The notes beneath the pieces were generated by a model. The model made no database searches. It saw nothing but the letters and a program-made list of their open reading frames with translations, and was not told the origin of the DNA. This document shows positions 55,123-64,000 of a stretch of 64,000 nucleotides of DNA, one piece after another. Both the position numbers and the translations under genes were made by a program. This DNA is from Saccharopolyspora soli (lineage in GTDB: Bacteria > Actinomycetota > Actinomycetes > Mycobacteriales > Pseudonocardiaceae), in NCBI RefSeq assembly GCF_022678645.1, contig NZ_JALBWV010000033.1, positions 29,457-93,456 of the forward strand. The letters are read 5' to 3'. Position 1 is the stretch's first letter; each line of letters starts with the position of its first letter.

Positions 55123-55138
55123 GTTAGGCTTACCTAAC
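55123..55138 (+). promoter_or_regulatory. Iron-box-like palindrome overlapping the first argA promoter
   Basis: GTTAGG-CTTA-CCTAAC, a perfect 6-bp inverted repeat, resembles the IdeR/DtxR operator (TTAGGTTAGGCTAACCTAA) in 17 contiguous positions with few mismatches. It contains TAGGCT, which sits where a -10 would be for a leaderless message starting at GTG 55139. Binding by an iron-dependent repressor is inferred. Confidence 0.5.
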
Positions 55139-55651
55139 GTGACAGATCCCGTGGAGGTACGCCCAGCCCGCGTCCGCGACGCTCGCGCGATCAAGGCGTT
55201 GATCGACCACTACGCGGGAAAGGTGGTGCTGGGCAAGGAACTCGTCGCGCTCTACGAGGACATCCAGGAGTTCTGGGTGGCCGAGCAGGAGGACCGGATC
55301 GTCGGTTGCGGCGCCCTGCACGTGCTCTGGGAAGACCTCGCCGAAATCCGCACCGTGGCGGTCGATCCGATCGCCAAGGGGCGCGGTATCGGCCGCGCGC
55401 TCGTGTCGCGCCTGATCGCCGCGGCGGGCGACCTGGGGCTGTCCCGGATCTTCGTGCTCACCTTCGAGACCGAGTTCTTCGGCCGCCACGGCTTCCTGCC
55501 GATCGCCGACACCCCGGTGCCGCCGGAGGTCTACCAGGAGATCCGCCGCTCGCCGGACGAAGGCGTGGCCCAGTTCCTCGACCTCGCCCACGTCAAGCCG
55601 AACACCCTCGGCAACACCCGCATGCTGCTGAGACTGGGCGCGTGCCGCTAG
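55139..55651 (+). CDS. argA: Amino-acid N-acetyltransferase, ArgA (Rv2747-like), paralog 1
   Basis: GNAT acetyltransferase of 170 aa, the short stand-alone ArgA form used by actinobacteria for N-acetylglutamate, the first step of arginine synthesis. Core motifs are VGCGALHVLWEDLAEIRTVA, the acetyl-CoA loop KGRGIGRALVSRL, and FVLTFETEFFGRHGFLPI. The C-terminus has KPNTLGNTRMLL. GTG 55139 lies directly after an iron-box-like palindrome, probably leaderless; GTG 55151 is possible. A close paralog follows 51 bases later. Position next to rimO-pgsA and ftsK matches mycobacteria. Confidence 0.9.
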   Translation: MTDPVEVRPARVRDARAIKALIDHYAGKVVLGKELVALYEDIQEFWVAEQEDRIVGCGALHVLWEDLAEIRTVAVDPIAKGRGIGRALVSRLIAAAGDLGLSRIFVLTFETEFFGRHGFLPIADTPVPPEVYQEIRRSPDEGVAQFLDLAHVKPNTLGNTRMLLRLGACR

Positions 55652-55702
55652 GAGTGCGGTAATGCGCATGCTGCCACCAGATCGCGGCGCTACGATGGTC
55701 GC

Positions 55703-56233
55703 ATGAATGACTATACGTCGTCCGCGATAATAATTCGGCGGGCTCGGATCGCCGACGTGCGGACGATCAAGTCCCTGGTCGACACCTATGCGGGCGAGGT
55801 GCTGCTGGCCAAGGAACTCGTCACGCTCTACGAGGACATCCAGGAGTTCTGGGTCGCGGAACTGACCGAACCGGACCGCCCCAGCCGCGTCGTCGGCTGC
55901 GGTGCCCTGCACGTGCTCTGGGAAGACCTCGCCGAAATCCGCACGGTGGCCGTGGACCCGGCGGTCAAGGGCCGCGGTGTCGGCCACCGCCTGGTGCGCC
56001 AACTGGTCGGGCTGGCCCGCGAGCTGGGCCTGGCCCGGCTGTTCGTGCTGACCTTCGAAACGGAGTTCTTCGGACGTCACGGCTTCCGCACGGTCAACGG
56101 CGCCCCGGTGACCCCGGAGATCCACGAAGAAATGCGCCGCTCGGTCGACGCGGGAGTAGCGGAGTTCCTGGACCTGGCGAACATCAAACCCAACACCCTC
56201 GGCAACACCCGCATGCTCCTCGACCTGAACTGA
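55703..56233 (+). CDS. Amino-acid N-acetyltransferase, ArgA-like, paralog 2
   Basis: Protein of 176 aa, highly similar to the preceding one throughout (LYEDIQEFWVAE, VLWEDLAEIRTVAVDP, LTFETEFFGRHGF, KPNTLGNTRMLL), with a six-residue insertion EPDRPSR after VAELT. The pair arose by tandem duplication. A TACGAT 7 bases before ATG 55703 suggests a separate leaderless promoter, so the two copies may be regulated differently. Confidence 0.88.
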   Translation: MNDYTSSAIIIRRARIADVRTIKSLVDTYAGEVLLAKELVTLYEDIQEFWVAELTEPDRPSRVVGCGALHVLWEDLAEIRTVAVDPAVKGRGVGHRLVRQLVGLARELGLARLFVLTFETEFFGRHGFRTVNGAPVTPEIHEEMRRSVDAGVAEFLDLANIKPNTLGNTRMLLDLN

Positions 56234-56335
56234 TCGCAGCACCGGACGCACCTTCTTGACCCGACTGGTCGAACGCTTCGTCCACCGTTCTCGTGCACGT
56301 TGCACAAGGGCCCCGCAAGCACCTCGGGCACCGGC

Positions 56336-56341
56336 TATAAC
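56336..56341 (+). promoter_or_regulatory. Putative -10 box of the phospholipase gene
   Basis: TATAAC lies 37 bases before GTG 56379, in an otherwise GC-rich spacer. No good -35 element at the expected distance. Confidence 0.4.
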
Positions 56342-56378
56342 ACGGGGAGTGATCAGTTCGGATTCGAGGAGACTCGCC

Positions 56379-56948
56379 GTGGACCGTTCCCCTGCTCGTC
56401 GTGGGTTCTTCGCCACCGCCGCCGCCACCGGGGCCCTGTTGCTCACCGCCGGTACCGCATACGCCGATCTCAGTCCGGGCAAGCTTCGGGAGGTCACCGA
56501 CGAGTACCTCTTCGAGCTCTCCCTCGACTCGTTCACCGAGACCCGCACCGAGCAGCCCTACGCCGACCAGCTCGACTGGTCGTCCGACGGCTGTTCGATG
56601 TCGCCGGACGAACCGCTGGGCTACGAGTTCCGCACCAGCTGCGACCGGCACGACTTCGGTTACCGCAACTACAAGGCGCAGGACCGGTTCAGCGAGGCCA
56701 ACCGCAAGGAGATCGACGACAACTTCCGCGCCGACATGTACTCGGTGTGCGGCAGCGACCTGGGATGCCGGAGCACCGCGAACATCTACTACTACGCGGT
56801 GCGCGAGTTCGGCGGTGCCAGCACCTCGACTGCGGACGCCGTGGACCTGGCGCAGATCGTGCCCGTGCACGCCAGCAACGGCTCGCTGCTGGCCTACCGC
56901 GCGCTCAACGCCGAAGGGCAGGTCGTGGAATTCGGTGCCAACGGCTGA
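56379..56948 (+). CDS. Secreted prokaryotic phospholipase A2
   Basis: Protein of 189 aa. GTG 56379 has GAGGAG 9 bases upstream and gives a signal peptide with paired arginines (PARRGFFATAAATGALLLTA), so Tat or Sec export, cleaved near TAYA-DLS. The catalytic His-Asp pair is H91-D92 in RTSCDRHDFGYRNY, the hallmark of the bacterial/fungal group XIV PLA2 family. Cysteines at 72, 88 and two later ones could form two disulfides. A strong terminator follows. Confidence 0.9.
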   Translation: MDRSPARRGFFATAAATGALLLTAGTAYADLSPGKLREVTDEYLFELSLDSFTETRTEQPYADQLDWSSDGCSMSPDEPLGYEFRTSCDRHDFGYRNYKAQDRFSEANRKEIDDNFRADMYSVCGSDLGCRSTANIYYYAVREFGGASTSTADAVDLAQIVPVHASNGSLLAYRALNAEGQVVEFGANG

Positions 56949-56960
56949 GCACCACCAGCG

Positions 56961-56998
56961 AGAGGGGCGCGTCCAGTTCAGTCCGGGCGCGCCCCTCT
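56961..56998. terminator. Terminator after the phospholipase gene
   Basis: Perfect 11-bp stem AGAGGGGCGCG (56961-56971) / CGCGCCCCTCT (56988-56998) between convergent genes, followed by TGTG. Confidence 0.75.
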
Positions 56999-57013
56999 TG
57001 TGTGCCCAGCACG

Positions 57014-58288
57014 TCAGCGGCCGGGGCGGGGGTCGATGGGTTGGACGTCGTGGGCGGTGGCCGCCGTCCCCGGATCGATCGGCCCAGTTGCGTAGTACAC
57101 CTCGCACGGCCCGCCGATGGCCTTCTCGAAATCGGTGGTGGTGTGGATGACCGACCGTCCGTCCAGCGTCGGCAGCAGCGTCGGGCTGAAGTTCCGGCAC
57201 ACGCTGCCCTGGTTGTAGCTGATCTGCACCGGCGACGGGATCTCCCGCCAGCCCCGGGCCAGGTTGGACGGGTTGTCGTTGACCATCAGCGTGCGCCCGT
57301 TGCCCGGCGCCCAACCGCCGTTGTCGTTGGCGAGCATCTGGTACGCCAGCAGCAGTCGGCCGTTCGGTCCCGGCCCCGGCGCCCACGTGATCGTCGGCGT
57401 GCCCAGCGGCTGCCCACCGGTTTCCGACAGGATCTCGGTACCCAGGTCATAGGGGTCGCCGAAATCCCAACCGTCCTGGGAAGTGCGCATCCACACCGTG
57501 CAAATGTGCACCGGATCGTAGTTGCAAACCTCGTAAACCATCACGTACGTGCCATCCGGCAACTGCCGGACACCGGCCATTCCGGGACGCACCGTGAACT
57601 CGTCGTTCTTCACCGTATCCCGCAGGTCGGTCCAATTGCGGCCATCCGTGGAACGCACCTGGACCATCTTCTGGTCGTGCAACGGATCGCCGTCGTCGGA
57701 ATAGAAAGCGACCAACTCGCCCCGCGCGGAAACGGTGAATTCCGGTTCCCACACACCGGGTCCGACCGGCGCCTGCACGATGGTCGACAGGAAGCTCCAG
57801 GTGCGCCCCTGGTCGTCGCTGCGCCACACCCGGATGCTGCTGTGCCGCTGCTCCGAATCCGCGCCGATCCCGGCGGTTCCGGCCCACAGCAGGGTGCCCG
57901 CTGGCATGTCACCGACCTGCTGCGGCAGCTCGTACAGCGTCGAGCAGCACATGCCCTTCTCGTCCGCGCCCTCCGGATCGCGGATCTCGCCGAGCTGCTG
58001 GAAAGTCGCGCCGTCGTCGCGGCTTTCGTAGATCACCGCGAAACCGGCCCGGTCCACGTAGGTCGTCATGCTGGCCAGCACCCGGCCGTTGGCCTCGCCG
58101 GAATGCTGCAACCGCACCAGGCGCGGATAGCTGCTGCCGCCGACGCGCAACAGCTCACCATGGTCCACATCGGACGGAGCCGGGTCCTGCTGGGCCACCG
58201 GGACACCTGAAGCGAACTGCTGGAAACCGACCAGCAACAACACGGACAACAGCACCAGTAACCAGGCGTGAACTTTCCGGACGACCAT
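57014..58288 (-). CDS. Secreted sialidase-superfamily (BNR-repeat) protein
   Basis: Protein of 424 aa with an N-terminal signal/anchor (VHAWLLVLLSVLLLVGFQQF). At least four Asp-box-like repeats are visible (SRDDGATFQ, SDDQGRTWSF, STDGRNWTDL, TSQDGWDFGD), marking a six-bladed beta-propeller of the sialidase/neuraminidase superfamily. WEPEF and GYRxxP-like sites occur, but the arginine triad of true sialidases is not obvious. Possible exo-glycosidase, e.g. GH93-like. Start ATG 58288. Confidence 0.82.
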   Translation of the reverse strand: MVVRKVHAWLLVLLSVLLLVGFQQFASGVPVAQQDPAPSDVDHGELLRVGGSSYPRLVRLQHSGEANGRVLASMTTYVDRAGFAVIYESRDDGATFQQLGEIRDPEGADEKGMCCSTLYELPQQVGDMPAGTLLWAGTAGIGADSEQRHSSIRVWRSDDQGRTWSFLSTIVQAPVGPGVWEPEFTVSARGELVAFYSDDGDPLHDQKMVQVRSTDGRNWTDLRDTVKNDEFTVRPGMAGVRQLPDGTYVMVYEVCNYDPVHICTVWMRTSQDGWDFGDPYDLGTEILSETGGQPLGTPTITWAPGPGPNGRLLLAYQMLANDNGGWAPGNGRTLMVNDNPSNLARGWREIPSPVQISYNQGSVCRNFSPTLLPTLDGRSVIHTTTDFEKAIGGPCEVYYATGPIDPGTAATAHDVQPIDPRPGR

Positions 58289-58475
58289 GCGATAGCAGCC
58301 CTTCGAAATCGCGGCGGACAAATGCCCCCAGCGGGCCGGAGAATATCGCACAAAACGGGATGGTCGACCCGTCCGAACAATTCCGTTCAGCGTAATTGAG
58401 AAGACGCAAACGGAGTAATGCGAACGAAGCGAAAACCTAATGAGAAAATGTTGGTGAAAATGCGGAAAACGGCAA

Positions 58476-58506
58476 CGTCCCCGCATCCGGAGAAGATGCG
58501 GGGACG
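58476..58506 (-). terminator. Terminator of ftsK
   Basis: Perfect 11-bp stem ATGCGGGGACG / CGTCCCCGCAT (58496-58506 and 58476-58486), 7 bases after the ftsK stop, followed on the minus strand by a moderately T-rich tract. Confidence 0.75.
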
Positions 58507-58513
58507 CCCGTGC

Positions 58514-60997
<2,484 letters not shown>

Positions 60998-61117
60998 GCC
61001 CCACACGGTATCCTCAGCCGCCTCTCTCGTCACACCAGGCACGTGAGATCGCTGGTCAGACGTTATTTCGGGTGTTCCGCTCCAACCGGGCCAGCACGCG
61101 TGGGATCCTCGAACATC

Positions 61118-61954
61118 ATGGTTGCCCTACCGTCCGGTCCGCATGAGCCGACACGCCGGAACGATCGCGAGAACCTGTTCCGGGACGCGCCGCTGTTCTG
61201 GCGAGCGCTGATGTGGGTGGACCGGGCGATCATCGGGCTCACCGGGCGGCTGGAGGTCACCGGCGACGTGCCCGACGAGGTGCGCGGCAAACCGCTGCTG
61301 CTGGCGGCCAACCACATCGGCAACATCGACCCGCTGGTGCTGATCGCGGCGTGCCGGACCCGACGGCTCGCACCGCGCTTCCTCGCCACCGGCGGGCTGT
61401 TCGACACTCTGGTGCTGGGCAAGGTGCTCAGCCGCTGCGGACATGTCCGCGCCGACCGCGGCAAGAGCACCGCGGGCGAGGCCCTGGGACGGGTGATCGC
61501 GGCGCTGACCAGCGATCACCACCCGGTGCTGATGTATCCGGAAGGCCGCATCACCCTGGAACCGGACATGTGGCCGGAGCACGGCAAGACCGGGGTGGCC
61601 CGGATGGCGTTGGCATCCGGCGCCACGGTGGTGCCGATCAGCCAGTGGGGCGCCCACGAGACGATGTGCTACGGCATGGTCCGGGTGGAAAGCGCGCACG
61701 ACGTGTGGATCCTGTTCGCCTCGTGGCTGCGGGCCCTGGTGCGCCGCCCGAAGCTGAAAGTCCACTTCGGAGCACCGGTGGAGCTCGGCGACCTGGCCGC
61801 CGACCGGGTCGGCGACGCGGCACGCGCCCGCGACCGCATCATGCGCGCCATCACGGCAGGTCTGGTCCCGCTGCGCGCCGACGAACCCGGCGCCCCCAAC
61901 CACCAAGACCCAACCCGACCGGCCACCAACAAACCCAGCCCCTGGCGCCCCTGA
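61118..61954 (+). CDS. 1-acyl-sn-glycerol-3-phosphate acyltransferase (PlsC type)
   Basis: Membrane-associated acyltransferase of 278 aa for phosphatidic acid or related lipids. The catalytic HX4D motif is NHIGNID (H66, D71), and the substrate block YPEGR and the downstream PISQWGAHE are typical. Start ATG 61118. Divergent from ftsK with 120 bases between. The C-terminal 30 residues are a Pro-rich tail. Confidence 0.92.
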   Translation: MVALPSGPHEPTRRNDRENLFRDAPLFWRALMWVDRAIIGLTGRLEVTGDVPDEVRGKPLLLAANHIGNIDPLVLIAACRTRRLAPRFLATGGLFDTLVLGKVLSRCGHVRADRGKSTAGEALGRVIAALTSDHHPVLMYPEGRITLEPDMWPEHGKTGVARMALASGATVVPISQWGAHETMCYGMVRVESAHDVWILFASWLRALVRRPKLKVHFGAPVELGDLAADRVGDAARARDRIMRAITAGLVPLRADEPGAPNHQDPTRPATNKPSPWRP

Positions 61955-62292
61955 CGGAAACGTTGAAGGAAGTAAGCGGGCGCACGGATTAGATCTGCCG
62001 GTGGAAAAGGGTGCGGCCGATCAGCGCACTGGGAAGGGAAGTCCGGGTGAGGGGCACCCGTGACCAAGTAACTTGGTCACGGGTGCCCCTCACCCTTCAC
62101 TCGGCCGAGTTGGTGTCCGCACAGCCCGAGATCCAACGCACACTGCGGGCTCGTCGTTGCTCCGCGGCAGAGGCGAAACGGGCCCGAGAGGGCCAATTTT
62201 CGCCAAAATCCGGGTCCCACCCGGACGAATCCCGTTAACTGTCCACACTGATCGCCACCTGGGCGAACACAACTGGACATACGGGGACAATC
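61955..62292. other. Gene-free region before the secreted hydrolase
   Basis: 338 bases containing the long palindrome at 62045-62095, which probably terminates the plsC message, and then the promoter region of the hydrolase gene. No gene was recognised. Confidence 0.55.
62045..62095. repeat. Long palindrome, GGGCACCCGTGACC family, copy 2
   Basis: A 51-base perfect palindrome with 25-bp arms and one central base; the arm begins GGGTGAGGGGCACCCGTGAC and ends CAAGT. It shares the core GGGCACC(C/T)GTGACC with the palindrome at 8946-8992. Confidence 0.75.
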
Positions 62293-63870
62293 GTGAGAAA
62301 AGTAGTCACTGCCGGGTTGGCAGTCGGCCTGCTGGTCGGCTTGTCACCGGTTGTCGGAGCAACTGCCGCGCCAGCACCGGAATTCAACCCAGCACCGATC
62401 CAATGGGGACAGTGCGCGGATGAGGACCTGCAGAAGGCCGGGGCGGAATGCGCGATGCTGGCCGTCCCGATGGATTACGCGGATCCGGCGGGTGAGCAGG
62501 TCTCGCTCGCGGTGTCCCGGATCAAGCACACCGTGCCCGACGACCAGTACCAAGGCGCGATGCTGGTCAATCCGGGTGGGCCGGGCGGAAGCGGGCTGGC
62601 CTTGTCGACGCTCGGGGCGTCGGTGCCCAAGGGCGCTGGCGGCGCCTACGACTGGATCGGCTTCGACCCGCGCGGCGTGGGGGCCAGCCAACCCGCGCTC
62701 TCCTGCGACCCGAACTACTTCTCCTACGACCGCCCGCACTACGTGCCGACCACCGCGGAGTTGGAGAACACCTGGCTGGACCGCTCCGAGGGCTACGCCC
62801 GAGCCTGCGGGAACACCGGCAAACTGCTCGAACACATCAAGACCACGGATGTCGTCGAGGACATGGACAGCATCCGCAAAGCACTGGGTGCCGAGCAGAT
62901 CAACTACTACGGCTTCTCCTACGGCACCTACCTCGGCCAGGTCTACGGCACGCTGCACCCCGAGCGGCTGCGCCGGGTCGTGCTGGACGGCGTGGTCAAC
63001 GCCGACGACGTTTGGTACCAGGCCAATCTGAACCAGGACCTGGCCTTCGACCGCAACATCAAGATCTTCTTCGACTGGATCGCCAAGTACGACTCGGTCT
63101 ACCACCTGGGCACCACCGGTGCCGACGTGGAAAAGGTGTACTACGAACAGCTCGCGAAACTGGACCAGCAGCCAGCGGGTGGCGTGATCGGCTCCGATGA
63201 GTGGACCGACCTGTTCCTCACCGCGGGCTACGCGCAGTCCGTTTGGGACCAGCGGGCCAAGGCGTTCTCCGGCTGGGTGCACAACGGCGACTGGCAGACG
63301 CTGAAGACGATCTACGACGCGACCAACAGCCCCGGCGATGACAACGGCTTCGCGGTCTACCTCTCGGTGCAGTGCACCGACGTCCAGTGGCCGAAGAGCT
63401 GGGAGACCTGGCGGAAGGACAACTGGGCCGTCCACGAGCAGGCACCGTTCGAAGCCTGGGCGAACGCCTGGTACAACGCGCCGTGCGTGTTCTGGCCCGC
63501 GAAGCCGGGCAAGCCGGTCGACGTCGATGGCAGCGAGGTTGCCGGTGCGCTGCTGATCAGCGAGGAACTGGACGCCGCGACGCCGTTCCCCGGCGCCATC
63601 GAGGCGCGCAAGCGCTTCCCCAACGCCAGCCTGATCAGCCTGCCCGGCGGCACGACGCACTCGGGGTCGCTCAGCGGCGACGCCTGCCTGGACGACCAGA
63701 TCGCCGACTACCTGGCCACCGGCAAGCTACCGGCCCGCCAACCAGGCAACGGCCCGGACACCACGTGCGAACCGCTGCCCCAACCAGTCCCGGAAGGTGT
63801 GGCAACGGCAACCGCCCGACCCCAACAACCGGCCGCGCTGCAGCGAGCGGTGCAGTCCAACTGGCGCTGA
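62293..63870 (+). CDS. Secreted tripeptidyl-aminopeptidase-like alpha/beta hydrolase
   Basis: Protein of 525 aa with a signal peptide (MRKVVTAGLAVGLLVGLSPV, cleavage near TAA-PAP). Alpha/beta-hydrolase fold of the SlpD/Tap family: oxyanion region NPGGPGGSG, nucleophile Ser209 in YYGFSYGTYLGQ, acid in SEELDAATP and catalytic His456 in GGTTHSGS. A C-terminal TAP-like domain is present. These exported enzymes release tripeptides from protein N-termini. GTG 62293 with GGGGAC upstream. Complete; the G-homopolymer block starts right after the stop. Confidence 0.92.
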   Translation: MRKVVTAGLAVGLLVGLSPVVGATAAPAPEFNPAPIQWGQCADEDLQKAGAECAMLAVPMDYADPAGEQVSLAVSRIKHTVPDDQYQGAMLVNPGGPGGSGLALSTLGASVPKGAGGAYDWIGFDPRGVGASQPALSCDPNYFSYDRPHYVPTTAELENTWLDRSEGYARACGNTGKLLEHIKTTDVVEDMDSIRKALGAEQINYYGFSYGTYLGQVYGTLHPERLRRVVLDGVVNADDVWYQANLNQDLAFDRNIKIFFDWIAKYDSVYHLGTTGADVEKVYYEQLAKLDQQPAGGVIGSDEWTDLFLTAGYAQSVWDQRAKAFSGWVHNGDWQTLKTIYDATNSPGDDNGFAVYLSVQCTDVQWPKSWETWRKDNWAVHEQAPFEAWANAWYNAPCVFWPAKPGKPVDVDGSEVAGALLISEELDAATPFPGAIEARKRFPNASLISLPGGTTHSGSLSGDACLDDQIADYLATGKLPARQPGNGPDTTCEPLPQPVPEGVATATARPQQPAALQRAVQSNWR

Positions 63871-63874
63871 CCAG

Positions 63875-64000
<126 letters not shown>

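Overview
This 64 kb window is high-GC actinobacterial chromosome. Its gene content points to the Pseudonocardiales, perhaps near Saccharopolyspora: Wag31/DivIVA, SepF, a DAP-type MurE, a translational ileS T-box, an ESX-associated EspC-like protein, and clgR-pspA-pspM-pgsA-argA-ftsK gene order as in mycobacteria. The genus is an inference. Two blocks of almost pure G/C homopolymer (about 28604-28832 and 63875-64000) look like assembly or read artefacts.

Layout. From 1 to 36.6 kb the window holds the division and cell wall (dcw) cluster on the minus strand: mraZ, rsmH, ftsL, ftsI, then murE, murF, mraY, murD, ftsW, murG, murC, ftsQ, then ftsZ, pgeF, yggS, sepF, yggT, wag31, a small membrane protein and ileS. 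The cluster is interrupted twice. Between ftsI and murE lie about 9.6 kb. That block holds a type VII-type secreted polymorphic toxin with its helper genes and a putative immunity gene, a MocR regulator with a DinB-like protein, a secreted peptidoglycan-amidase-like protein, and a sugar-acid dehydratase with its transporter. Between ftsQ and ftsZ lie about 4.5 kb with a bacterial nitric oxide synthase, an ABC permease remnant, a WYL regulator and an SDR protein. From 37 kb, divergent from mraZ, runs a moxR-DUF58-transglutaminase operon. It is followed by a DUF3040 protein, a methyltransferase, parA-lysE-nei, an efflux pump with its ArsR-type regulator, and a uracil permease. The stress and envelope segment comes next: pspM, pspA, clgR, cinA, pgsA, rimO, two tandem argA-like acetyltransferases, a secreted phospholipase A2, a secreted sialidase-like protein, ftsK, plsC and a secreted tripeptidyl-aminopeptidase-like hydrolase.

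Most striking signal. A roughly 145-bp sequence family occurs three times, each time between two same-strand genes (pgeF side/yggS, rsmH/ftsL, rimO/pgsA). Each copy is an open micro-ORF of 47-52 codons. Its ATG overlaps the stop of the preceding frame (ATGA) and its stop overlaps the ATG of the next gene (ATGA). Its 3' end carries the GGAGAGG-type ribosome-binding sequence of the downstream gene. It looks like a mobile translation-coupling cassette or leader peptide. Smaller repeats are also present: a GAACCCGCGGCGGTG-plus-hairpin family (three copies), long GGGCACC(C/T)GTGACC palindromes (two copies) and CGATTTC/GAAATCG palindromes.

Regulatory sites that can be read directly are the ileS T-box, a 10-bp-periodic MraZ-type box inside the mraZ promoter, an iron-box-like palindrome at the first argA, inverted repeats at the sugar-acid and efflux loci, and several intrinsic-type terminators. 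No tRNA, rRNA, CRISPR array, transposase or integrase was recognised.
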